A stretch of 40,980 bases of DNA, from positions 1-40,980 of the forward strand of contig CAZIXE010000033.1 in assembly GCA_964543235.1 (NCBI GenBank), read 5' to 3'. A program made the translations under genes and the position numbers. This DNA is from JANMMJ01 sp964543235 (lineage in GTDB: Bacteria; Pseudomonadota; Alphaproteobacteria; Rhizobiales; Aestuariivirgaceae). This document shows positions 30,919-37,948 of this stretch, piece after piece. How positions within the stretch are numbered: the stretch's first letter is position 1; every line of letters starts with the position of its first letter. The notes under the pieces were generated by a model. That model saw only the letters and a list, made by a program, of their open reading frames with translations, ran no database searches and had not been told where the DNA came from.

Positions 30919-31653
30919 TTACAGTGTCGCAATGCCGGATTCGGCTGCTGCCAGATAGGGTTCGGGTCGGGCGAGGCGAAACGGCTTGTCCAGTGTCTTG
31001 GCGCGCTCGATCCGGTCGAGGCGGAACGAGCGGATGTCTTCGCGCCGGTGGTCGAAGGCCAATATGTACCACGCCGGCCGGGACAGATAGAGGAACTGCG
31101 GCTCGACGATCCGGCTGGTCCTGGTGCCAGCCTGGTCGATGTAGGAAATGTCGAGGCAGCGCTGGCCGAAGAAGGCCTCGCTGACTGTCACGAGGCTGTT
31201 GGGCTGTGGCGCATTGAGAGTTGCCACGATCTGTGGCGAGGCGGGCGCTCCGATCAGCACGCGCCTGCGGAGACTCTTGATCTTCGACTGGTAGGACTCG
31301 CTGAAAGCTGCGGCGAGTTTCCGCCGCGCTGCCGAAAGCGGGCGGAGCAGGAACGTCGAACCCATCTGTTCCGCGACCGCCATGCTGAGGAGCAGGCCGA
31401 TTGCCTCCTCCGCGCTGAAATGCACCTGGCCGAGTGCCCAGTTGCGCTGGATGCGCAGTCCGCCGCCGCGCCCCCGGTCTGACTCGATTGGCACGCCGGC
31501 GTCGCGAAGCAATTCGACATCGCGGTAGAGCGTGCGCAGGCTGACCCCGAGCTCCGCTGCAAGTTCTCGGGCAGTGCAGTGGTCCCTTGCCTTCAGCGTG
31601 CCCTTGAGCTGGTCAAGCCGGGAGAGCTGTGCACGCGCCGGGGATTTCGCCAT
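30919..31653 (-). CDS. WYL-domain transcriptional regulator (YafY/DeoR-like)
   Basis: A 244-residue regulator. An N-terminal DeoR-type winged helix (LSRLDQLKGTLKARDHCTARELAAELGVSLRTLYRDVELLRDAGVPIESDRGRGGG) is followed by a WYL-type ligand domain (DISYIDQAGTRTSRIVEPQFLYLSRPAWYILAFDHRREDIRSFRLDRI), where the Trp-Tyr pair lies in RPAWYIL. It is divergent from a small protein gene and both share the gap with a 23-bp palindrome, so it probably controls itself and that gene. No Shine-Dalgarno sequence precedes ATG 31653, suggesting low or leaderless translation. A role in nitrate control is not indicated despite proximity to nasT. Confidence 0.88.
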   Translation of the reverse strand: MAKSPARAQLSRLDQLKGTLKARDHCTARELAAELGVSLRTLYRDVELLRDAGVPIESDRGRGGGLRIQRNWALGQVHFSAEEAIGLLLSMAVAEQMGSTFLLRPLSAARRKLAAAFSESYQSKIKSLRRRVLIGAPASPQIVATLNAPQPNSLVTVSEAFFGQRCLDISYIDQAGTRTSRIVEPQFLYLSRPAWYILAFDHRREDIRSFRLDRIERAKTLDKPFRLARPEPYLAAAESGIATL

Positions 31654-31659
31654 GCATAA

Positions 31660-31682
31660 AATATGCCATGAAATGGCATATT
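31660..31682. promoter_or_regulatory. 23-bp palindromic operator between the WYL regulator and its divergent neighbour
   Basis: Perfect 10-bp arms AATATGCCAT (31660-31669) and ATGGCATATT (31673-31682) flank a GAA spacer. The left arm starts 7 bases from the regulator's start codon, and the right arm is 41 bases before the small gene's start, with CATATT as a possible -10 for that gene. This is the most likely site of the WYL regulator. Confidence 0.7.
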
Positions 31683-31722
31683 AAGGAATAGCACGGGGCA
31701 AACAGCCCTATGGAGGTATGAA

Positions 31723-32034
31723 ATGCATGTTGTATTCGCGCCCATCCGCCTGAAGCCTGGCGTCGACGAGGCAGCCTTGATTGCCGCATCCGACGCGTTC
31801 GAACGGGACTTTGTGAGCCGGCAGAAGGGCATCATTCGCCGTCATCTGCTTCGCGCCGGCGATGGCAGCTATGCCGATCTGGTACTGTTCGAAAGCAGGG
31901 AGGCCGCAGACAGGGTCGTCGCGGCCGAAATGTCTTCGCCGGCATGCGCGGCCTTCTTCAGCCTCATGGCGATCGATGAGTCGCAGCCGGACATGGCAAC
32001 CTGCAGCTACGACGAAGTCAGGACCTATGGCTGA
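31723..32034 (+). CDS. small hypothetical protein, possible ferredoxin-like (Dabb/ABM-type) fold
   Basis: A 103-residue cytoplasmic protein. The pattern MHVVFAPIRLKPGVDEAALIAASDAFERDFV, then GIIRRHLLRAGDGSYADLVLFESREAADRVV suggests a beta-alpha-beta dimeric alpha/beta-barrel fold such as antibiotic biosynthesis monooxygenase or stress-responsive barrel proteins; this is a resemblance only. The Ser-Pro-Ala-Cys and a second Cys near the end might be functional. A strong ribosome site GGAGG (31712-31716) precedes the ATG by 6 bases. Divergent from, and probably controlled by, the WYL regulator. I do not recognise a specific function. Confidence 0.75.
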   Translation: MHVVFAPIRLKPGVDEAALIAASDAFERDFVSRQKGIIRRHLLRAGDGSYADLVLFESREAADRVVAAEMSSPACAAFFSLMAIDESQPDMATCSYDEVRTYG

Positions 32035-32070
32035 ATGCGGCTGTCCGGCCGGCAACAGGGCTTCTTGCGG

Positions 32071-32751
32071 CTAGAGCTTGATCCCCGACGCGTAGGTCCT
32101 GCGCAAGAACTCCAGGAAATTGTCGCGCAGTTGGCGTGTGTGGGCGGCGGCCAGCCGGTCAGCCCTTTCGACATCCCTTAGCCGGATGGCTTCGATCATG
32201 TCCTCATGTTCATCGGTCAATAGCCTGCCGTCGCGCGTGCGCTCGATATAGTCGAAGTGGAGATGCAGGATGCGCCGGCCCTCATCCAGCAACTTTTCGT
32301 AGAAGCTGGCCAGATAGGGATTCTTGCCGGCCTTTGCGATGGCCATGTGGAACATCTTGTTGGTTTCCGACATGGCAAGATGGTCATTGCTGGCAACGGC
32401 TGCGATGAATGCCTGTTGTGCATCCCGGATGGCGGCAAGGTCGGCATCGCTGCGCAGTTCCGCCGCAAGCCTGGTGTTGACCCGTTGGGCGATGTCGAGG
32501 GCATCGACATAGGTGGGAAAGCGCGCGATGTCGACTGGTGCCACGATTGTCGTGCGGTTGGGCAGCGTGACAACCAGGTTGTCGCCCGCAAGGCGGATCA
32601 GCGCCTCTCTGATGGGTGAGCGCGAAAAGCCAAATCGCTTGGACAGGCTGGTCTCGTCGAGGAGCGCGCCCGGCTCCAGCTTGAGCGACAGGATTTCCCT
32701 GCGCAGCACCTCGTAGACGCCGGTCCACCCGGCGCTCTTGCCGCTTTTCAT
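32071..32751 (-). CDS. GntR-family (FadR/FCD) regulator of the hydroxyproline operon
   Basis: A 226-residue regulator: N-terminal winged helix (VYEVLRREILSLKLEPGALLDETSLSKRFGFSRSPIREALIRLAGDNLV) and a C-terminal FCD effector domain (FHMAIAKAGKNPYLASFYEKLLDEGRRI and DEHEDMIEAIRLRDVERADRLAAAHT, with the metal-binding His/Asp positions). ATG 32751 gives the usual short lead-in and has AGGGACGG upstream; ATG 32790 would add 13 residues but has its only GGG directly against the start codon. It is divergent from the hydroxyproline genes and very likely represses them through the GTCGAC sites, released by a pathway compound. Confidence 0.88.
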   Translation of the reverse strand: MKSGKSAGWTGVYEVLRREILSLKLEPGALLDETSLSKRFGFSRSPIREALIRLAGDNLVVTLPNRTTIVAPVDIARFPTYVDALDIAQRVNTRLAAELRSDADLAAIRDAQQAFIAAVASNDHLAMSETNKMFHMAIAKAGKNPYLASFYEKLLDEGRRILHLHFDYIERTRDGRLLTDEHEDMIEAIRLRDVERADRLAAAHTRQLRDNFLEFLRRTYASGIKL

Positions 32752-32844
32752 TGTGCGCTTGCCGTCCCTGCTCAAGGCGACGTCCTCCATCCCTATGATA
32801 TCGGTAGCGAAATCAGGCCTGAATGTCGACCTTAGCAGAATCTC

Positions 32845-32880
32845 TTGACTTTGTCGACGAAATGTCGACAATAAGTCGAC
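32845..32880 (+). promoter_or_regulatory. promoter overlapped by three GTCGAC operator sites with 11-bp period
   Basis: TTGACT (32845-32850) and GACAAT (32867-32872) with a 16-bp spacer form a plausible promoter for the hydroxyproline operon. GTCGAC occurs at 32853-32858, 32864-32869 and 32875-32880, exactly 11 bp apart, between and just after the promoter boxes, with flanks like TTGTCGACGA and ATGTCGACAAT. A further GTCGAC is at 32825-32830. Palindromes of this TNGTnnnACNA kind are usual for FCD-type GntR regulators, so the divergent regulator is the likely binder. A good AGGAG ribosome site follows at 32885-32889. Confidence 0.7.
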
Positions 32881-32895
32881 AAACAGGAGTCCCCC

Positions 32896-33777
32896 ATGCA
32901 GTTGTCTGGAGTTTTGCCCGCCCTAGTCACGCCCTTCGACGCCAGAGGTGAAATCGATTTCAGGGCGTTTGAGAAGCTCATGACGAACTTGCGCGCGGCC
33001 GGGGTAAAGGGCTGGGTGCCGTGCGGTTCCACCGGTGAGTACAATCTGATGTCCGACGCCGAGCGCGACTCCGTGCTCAGCTTCGTCAAGGAGTTTGCAG
33101 CGCCGGGTGAAACCTTGATTGCCGGCGCCAATGCGCCGCACACCCGGGGCGTCATCGACAATTGCAGGCGCGCCAAGGCCTTGGGCTACGACATCGTTCT
33201 GCTGGCCACGCCGTTCTACACCAAGCCCACCCAGCAGGAATTGGTCGCCCACTTCAAGACTGTATTGGACGCTGTCGACATCGGCATCGTCCTTTACAGC
33301 TATCCTGCCAAGGACGGCATCGAATTGGGCTTCGAGGTGCTTGATGCCCTGGCCGATCATCCGCGTGTGCTGGGGATCAAGGAAAGCTCGGGCTCGCTCC
33401 AGCGCGCCATCGCCATTGCGACGCGCTACCAGGACCGGCTGCAACTGGTCTCGGGCTCCGACGACATCGCCCTCGACTTCATGTTCTGGGGAGCGGATGC
33501 CTGGATATGTGGGCCCGCCAACTGCATGGCCAAAGCTGTCTGTGACCTCGACCGCACTTATCGCTCTGGCGATCTCGCCAGGGCCCGCGAACAGATGCGC
33601 GTGATCTTCACCGCCATGAGCATTCTCGAATCCGGCAAATATGTGCAGAAGGTGAAATACGGCTGCGAGTTGCAGGGAACCCCTGTCGGCCTGGCGCGTG
33701 GCCCCCTCGGGCCGTTGACCGAAGCGGAGAAAGCCGAATTCCGCAAGGCGATGGAGCCGGTCATCAACTGGAAGTAA
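32896..33777 (+). CDS. DapA-family enzyme, probable 1-pyrroline-4-hydroxy-2-carboxylate deaminase
   Basis: A 293-residue class I aldolase-fold lyase. The family motifs are present: GSTGE at 44-48, Tyr134 (LYSYP) and the Schiff-base Lys162 (GIKESSGS). In the neighbourhood of a D-hydroxyproline oxidase and a proline racemase-family epimerase it most likely performs the third step of trans-4-hydroxyproline catabolism: deaminating 1-pyrroline-4-hydroxy-2-carboxylate to alpha-ketoglutarate semialdehyde. Plain dihydrodipicolinate synthase is less likely because of the operon and regulator. ATG 32896 has AGGAG at good spacing. It is 6 bp from the next gene. Confidence 0.85.
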   Translation: MQLSGVLPALVTPFDARGEIDFRAFEKLMTNLRAAGVKGWVPCGSTGEYNLMSDAERDSVLSFVKEFAAPGETLIAGANAPHTRGVIDNCRRAKALGYDIVLLATPFYTKPTQQELVAHFKTVLDAVDIGIVLYSYPAKDGIELGFEVLDALADHPRVLGIKESSGSLQRAIAIATRYQDRLQLVSGSDDIALDFMFWGADAWICGPANCMAKAVCDLDRTYRSGDLARAREQMRVIFTAMSILESGKYVQKVKYGCELQGTPVGLARGPLGPLTEAEKAEFRKAMEPVINWK

Positions 33778-33783
33778 CGTCCC

Positions 33784-35016
33784 ATGACGACGGTCGTCAT
33801 CGGTGCGGGCGTCATCGGCGTCATGCTGGCCTGTGAGCTGCAGAAGCGCGGGCGTAGCGTAACCATTGTCGAGCGCGACCAGCCAGGCCGTGGCGCATCC
33901 TTCGGCAACATGGCGTCAATTGCCGTCACCGAGTTCATGCCGGCATCGCGCCCTTCCGTTTGGAAGCAGATTCCCGGCTGGCTGCTGGACCCGGAGGGGC
34001 CGGTACGCGTGCGCCCGTCATATATGCCGAGGCTGGTCCCCTGGTTCCTGCGCTTCATCGCGGCGTCCCGCCCTGCAAGATTGCGCGAACTGGAATCGCA
34101 AGGTGCCGCCCTTTGCGCCCGCGTCTATGACGACCTGCTGCCGCTCCTGCGCGAAACCGGCCTTGAAGGCGAACTGACCGATCAGGGCTGCCTCTCGCTC
34201 TACACTGACCAGGCCGAATTCGCGGCGGATCGTGAGCATATTGAGGTTCTCGAGCGTTTCGGCTTTCCGCATGAAGTCATCGGCCGCCAGGCCCTTCAGG
34301 CGCTGGAGCCTGAGATCTCGGACAGGATCGGCATGGCTGTGCACTTCCCCCAGAACCGCTCCCTGCGCGATCCCTACCGGCTCGTGCTGAAGCTGGCGGA
34401 GCGGTTTTTGGCCAGGGGAGGCCGGATCGAACAGGGCGAGGCAGTCGGCTTCACGCGCAGCGCCGGCATCCGCGAAGTGGTTCTCAAGGACGGCCGCCGG
34501 CTCACTGCCGATGAAGTCGTGATCTGTGCTGGTGCCCATTCGGTTCATCTCGCCAGGATGTTGGGAGAACCCATCCCGCTGGAAACCGAGCGGGGTTACC
34601 ATACGCAGATCATGTCACCCGGCATTGAATTGAGACATTCCTTGATCTGGCCGGCCCGCGCCTTCATGGTGACGCCGACCGCCGGCGGCATTCGCGTCGG
34701 CGGCACCGTGGAAATGGCCGGCCTCGATGCGCCGCCGGACTACCGCCGGGCAAAGGTGACAGTGCGTCGCGCCCGGGAGGCGCTGCCAAATCTCCGATGC
34801 GCGGACTTTACCGAATGGATGGGCCACCGTCCGGCCTTCCCTGACACGCTTCCCGTCATGTCTGCGTCCGCCAGGACCAGGGGCGTGTTCTATGCCACGG
34901 GACACGGCCACCTTGGCCTCACCTATGCAGCTACCACTGCGCGCCTGATGGGAGATCTGATTACCGGTGCGAAGCCTCCCATCGACATGCGGCCCTTCAG
35001 CATCTGTCGTTTCTGA
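33784..35016 (+). CDS. FAD-dependent D-amino acid oxidase/dehydrogenase, probable cis-4-hydroxy-D-proline oxidase
   Basis: A 410-residue DadA-like flavoprotein. The FAD-binding GAGVIG is at 7-12, followed by the acidic VERDQPGRGASFGNMASI typical of DadA-type oxidoreductases. The C-terminal part has EWMGHRPAFPDTLPVMS and YATGHGHLGLTYA, which complete the flavin site. In this operon the expected reaction is oxidation of cis-4-hydroxy-D-proline to 1-pyrroline-4-hydroxy-2-carboxylate, electrons going to the respiratory chain or oxygen. Substrate is inferred from neighbours. It lies between the deaminase (6 bp) and the epimerase (12 bp). Confidence 0.85.
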   Translation: MTTVVIGAGVIGVMLACELQKRGRSVTIVERDQPGRGASFGNMASIAVTEFMPASRPSVWKQIPGWLLDPEGPVRVRPSYMPRLVPWFLRFIAASRPARLRELESQGAALCARVYDDLLPLLRETGLEGELTDQGCLSLYTDQAEFAADREHIEVLERFGFPHEVIGRQALQALEPEISDRIGMAVHFPQNRSLRDPYRLVLKLAERFLARGGRIEQGEAVGFTRSAGIREVVLKDGRRLTADEVVICAGAHSVHLARMLGEPIPLETERGYHTQIMSPGIELRHSLIWPARAFMVTPTAGGIRVGGTVEMAGLDAPPDYRRAKVTVRRAREALPNLRCADFTEWMGHRPAFPDTLPVMSASARTRGVFYATGHGHLGLTYAATTARLMGDLITGAKPPIDMRPFSICRF

Positions 35017-35028
35017 CGGGGACAAGCG

Positions 35029-36060
35029 ATGTGGAACAATTCCATTGAACAGCTGCTGGTCCATTGCCAGGGCGAAATCGGCAAGGTGATCATCGGGGGT
35101 GCGCCGCCCATTCCCGGCGGGACGCTGCTGGAGCAGATGAACCACATCAATACCGTGGACGATAGCCTGCGCCGCTTCGTGACCTTTGAGCCGCGCGCCC
35201 ATGTGGCCATGTCGGTCAACCTCCTGGTGCCGCCGAAGCATCCGCAGGCCGATGCCGGCTTTATCGTCCTGCAGGCCGACCGCGCCCACCCCATGTCAGG
35301 CAGCAACTGCATCTGTGTGGTGACCGCCCTGCTGGAAACCGGTCGCGTCAGCATGCAGGAGCCCCTGACCATCGTGCGGGTTGATACGCCGGCGGGCCTC
35401 GTCACTGCGCGCGCCACCTGCAGGAACGGCCGCTGCCTGTCCGTCAGTCTCGACAATGTGGCCTGCTTTGCCCAGATCCTCGATCAGCCGGTCAAGACGC
35501 CGCGGTGGGGCACGGTCATGGCCGATATCGCTTTTGGCGGCGTGTACTACGCGCTGGTCGATGCCGGGCAGATCGGTGTCGAGATCAGGCCGGAAAATGC
35601 CCGCACCCTGGCCGAGGCCGGAATCGAACTGAAGGCGCTTCTCGCGGGCCAGGTGAAGGTCCGCCATCCCGAACTCGAAGGTCTTGATGAATTGGCCTAT
35701 GTGATGTTTCGCTCGCGCGAACCGGACGGTGCCATTCGCACCTGTACGACGCTGAAGCCGGGGCGAGTGGATCGCAGCCCCTGCGGCACGGGAAGCTCTG
35801 CCAACCTCGCTGCAGCCTTCGCCCGTGGCGAAATCAGGGTCGGCGACCGGCGCATCTCCCGCTCGGTGATTGGCGGCGAGTTCACGGTGGAGGCAATCGG
35901 CGAAACGACAGTGGGCAACATGCGCGCCGTGCTGCCGCGCATCACCGGCCAGGCCTGGATCTATGGCCGGGAGGAACTGCGCATGGAGTCCGCCGATCCT
36001 TTTCCGCGGGGCTTCGCCCTGTCCGACAGCTGGGGCTCGCAGGTTGGCGAACTCGCCTGA
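35029..36060 (+). CDS. proline racemase-family enzyme, probable 4-hydroxyproline 2-epimerase of the Ser/Cys type
   Basis: A 343-residue member of the proline racemase superfamily. The second catalytic site is normal: Cys252 in DRSPCGTGSSANLAA. At the first site, where most members have Cys in MCGHG, this protein has Ser90 in MSGSNCICVVTALLETG. Within the family, Cys/Cys and Ser/Cys pairs are associated with 4-hydroxyproline epimerase or proline racemase, and Cys/Thr with trans-3-hydroxyproline dehydratase, so this should be an epimerase. It would convert trans-4-hydroxy-L-proline to the cis-D form, the first step of the pathway coded upstream. A dehydrogenase for the final semialdehyde and an uptake system are not in the window. 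Confidence 0.85.
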   Translation: MWNNSIEQLLVHCQGEIGKVIIGGAPPIPGGTLLEQMNHINTVDDSLRRFVTFEPRAHVAMSVNLLVPPKHPQADAGFIVLQADRAHPMSGSNCICVVTALLETGRVSMQEPLTIVRVDTPAGLVTARATCRNGRCLSVSLDNVACFAQILDQPVKTPRWGTVMADIAFGGVYYALVDAGQIGVEIRPENARTLAEAGIELKALLAGQVKVRHPELEGLDELAYVMFRSREPDGAIRTCTTLKPGRVDRSPCGTGSSANLAAAFARGEIRVGDRRISRSVIGGEFTVEAIGETTVGNMRAVLPRITGQAWIYGREELRMESADPFPRGFALSDSWGSQVGELA

Positions 36061-36062
36061 GC

Positions 36063-36093
36063 CTGCCCGTCCGGGCAGCAGCCAGGGCTTTTT
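36063..36093 (+). terminator. probable terminator of the hydroxyproline operon
   Basis: CTGCCC (36063-36068), loop GTCC, GGGCAG (36073-36078) start two bases after the epimerase stop. A TTTTT run follows at 36089-36093, ten bases beyond the stem, which is further than ideal. Position right after the last gene supports termination. Confidence 0.45.
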
Positions 36094-36141
36094 CGCCTTT
36101 GCCGGTTGAGCATTGTGCGCGTCCCGCGCGACATGCGCCCC

Positions 36142-36240
36142 ATGATCCGCACCACGCCACGGCGCGCGGCGCCCGGCAAACTCTTCGCCGTCGCCCTGAT
36201 GATGGATACCGGCGGCCGTCCCGGGAAGACAGTCGGCTGA
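36142..36240 (+). CDS. possible 32-residue small ORF sharing a core with the one at 39706
   Basis: In the 239-bp gap between the epimerase and acyl-CoA ligase stops. ATG 36142 opens 32 codons ending at TGA 36238-36240. The core APGKLFAVALM matches APGKLTAVAPM in another short ORF at 39706-39801 with nearly the same total length, and both have a (R/K)P a few residues later. No ribosome site is visible. An in-frame ATG at 36133 is also possible. Function unknown; the similarity may instead reflect a repeated DNA element. Confidence 0.3.
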   Translation: MIRTTPRRAAPGKLFAVALMMDTGGRPGKTVG

Positions 36241-36299
36241 CAGACTCCGGCTGCGCGATGTGTGCAGCCGGAGGCCATGTGGACTGGCACGGCAATGGT

Positions 36300-37841
36300 T
36301 CAGCTGGCGAGAGCCATCGCCTCGTCGTCGATTTTCGCAAGCTCGCGGCGCATGATCTTGCCGGAACTCGTGCGTGGCACATCTTTGACAAACTGGATTT
36401 TCCGCGGACACTTGTAGGCGGCGAGATTCGCCCGGCAGTGCGCCATGATCGAGTCCGGATCGGCCGATGCGCCCTCCTTCAGAATGATGTAGGCCTTGGC
36501 GACTTCGCCCTTCATTTCGTCCGGCTGCCTGCCGACGGCCGCGAGCGCCACGGAAGGATGCGCCGCGAGAACCCGCTCGATCTCGGCCGGATAGACGTTG
36601 AAGCCGCCGGTAATGATCAGGTCCTTGAGCCGGTCAACGATGTAGACGCTGCCGTTCTCATCCAACTTCCCCAGATCGCCCGTGTGCAGCCAGCCGTCGG
36701 GTTCGATCGTTTCCTTCGTCTTCTTTTCCGCACCCCAATAGCCCTGCATCACCAGCGGCCCGCGAAACATCAGTTCGCCCGTTTCGCCGCGCGGCAGGAC
36801 GCGAGACGCATTCTCGGGATCGACCACACGGAATTCGCAATAGGGATAGGCAATCCCCGCTGAGCCTGGGGTCTTCAGCCCGCCGGCCATGGTTGACGAA
36901 GCAACACCGGCAAGCTCGGTCATGCCCCAGACCTCCATCATGTCGATGCCGAACGTGCGTTCGATCTTCTCCAGCGTGGCGACCGGGATGGTCTGTCCAC
37001 CCGAGCAGCCGAGTCGCAGCGACGAGACATCTGCCGTTTTCAGTTCGGGAGCATTCAACAGGAACATCCACATTGTCGGAACGCCGTCGAAGATGGTGGC
37101 GCGATGGTGAGCTATGTCCGCCAGGGTCCGGGCCGCATCGAAGCGGGAATGCAGCACGAGCTTGTTGCCGACGAGGAACATGCAGTTCATGAGATTCGCG
37201 CCATAGACATGCGCCAGGGGCAGCGAAGAGACGCCAATGTCATCGGCCCGGCGGCTCTGCAGAACGCCGACTCCGAGCGCGCTCAGGACCACGGCCTTGT
37301 GCGGCATCATCGCGCCCTTCGGGTGTCCGGTGGTGCCGGATGTGTAACCGATGGTTGAGAGGGCATCGGGATCGACTGCGACGGGCACCGGTGCGGTGCG
37401 GCCGGAGATGAGCAGATCGGCCAGACCTACGATCCCTGCCGGCGGTGTATCGGCGAAACTCACCAGGGCCGCAAGCCTTGTATTGACTCGCAGGCCGGCG
37501 ATCATGCCATGCTTGTCTTCTGACAGGATGACTGCCTTGGCGCCGCAATCGTTAACGACATATTCGAGCTCGGGCTGGGTCAGCATCGTGTTTACGGGAT
37601 TCACGACGGCGCCCAGCCGCTGCACGGCGTGATAAGAGACGACCCACTGCCATGAGTTTGAGGCATAGAGCGACACCACGTCGGACTTGCCGATGCCGAT
37701 TCCCTGGAGCCCCGCCGCCGCGCGCCCGATCAGATCGTCGAGTTCGCGGAACGTGAAAGTGCGTCCTTCGAAGACCAGGGCCTCGCGATCGCCGTACTTC
37801 CGGGCGGCTTCGAATGCGATCTCGCCAACATTGTGTGCCAT
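36300..37841 (-). CDS. AMP-dependent acyl-CoA synthetase/ligase
   Basis: A 513-residue ANL-superfamily enzyme activating a carboxylic acid to its CoA thioester through an acyl-adenylate. The phosphate loop YTSGTTGHPKG is at 166-176; EVWGMTELAG is the A5 motif; WLHTGDLGKLDENGSVYIVDRLKDLIITGGFNVYPAEIE contains the ATP Asp and hinge; the catalytic Lys495 sits in PRTSSGKIMRREL. It resembles medium-chain or 3-methylmercaptopropionyl-CoA-type ligases rather than acetyl-CoA synthetase; the acid is not identifiable. GGGAGAG precedes ATG 37841. A HD/LuxR protein gene lies upstream in the same direction with 104 bp between and a repeat-rich control region. Confidence 0.88.
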   Translation of the reverse strand: MAHNVGEIAFEAARKYGDREALVFEGRTFTFRELDDLIGRAAAGLQGIGIGKSDVVSLYASNSWQWVVSYHAVQRLGAVVNPVNTMLTQPELEYVVNDCGAKAVILSEDKHGMIAGLRVNTRLAALVSFADTPPAGIVGLADLLISGRTAPVPVAVDPDALSTIGYTSGTTGHPKGAMMPHKAVVLSALGVGVLQSRRADDIGVSSLPLAHVYGANLMNCMFLVGNKLVLHSRFDAARTLADIAHHRATIFDGVPTMWMFLLNAPELKTADVSSLRLGCSGGQTIPVATLEKIERTFGIDMMEVWGMTELAGVASSTMAGGLKTPGSAGIAYPYCEFRVVDPENASRVLPRGETGELMFRGPLVMQGYWGAEKKTKETIEPDGWLHTGDLGKLDENGSVYIVDRLKDLIITGGFNVYPAEIERVLAAHPSVALAAVGRQPDEMKGEVAKAYIILKEGASADPDSIMAHCRANLAAYKCPRKIQFVKDVPRTSSGKIMRRELAKIDDEAMALAS

Positions 37842-37906
37842 GTTTCTCTCCCTTGGTTGCTGTCCGGAGGCACCTGGCTTCCGGCTTTCTGCCCATGGAA
37901 GAATGC

Positions 37907-37948
37907 TAGGGGAGGCACGGGCTAGGGCGCCATAGGGAGGACTCCCTA
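37907..37948. promoter_or_regulatory. TAGGG repeats and inverted repeat upstream of the acyl-CoA ligase
   Basis: TAGGGAG (37933-37939), GA, CTCCCTA (37942-37948) is a perfect 7-bp inverted repeat overlapping the stop codon of the HD/LuxR gene. TAGGG also starts at 37923 and 37907, giving three copies at 10- and 16-bp steps on the + strand. The block lies about 70-110 bases before the ligase start codon, a suitable place for an activator. The LuxR-domain protein coded next to it is the natural candidate. Confidence 0.45.

Noticed and set aside
32853..32880. Regularly spaced GTCGAC as a mini CRISPR or direct-repeat array
   Set aside because: Only three 6-bp palindromes with 5-base gaps, overlapping a promoter; far too short for CRISPR and well explained as operators.
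32896..33777. Annotation of the DapA-family gene as lysine-pathway dihydrodipicolinate synthase
   Set aside because: The operon with D-hydroxyproline oxidase, epimerase and FCD regulator points to the hydroxyproline deaminase subgroup.
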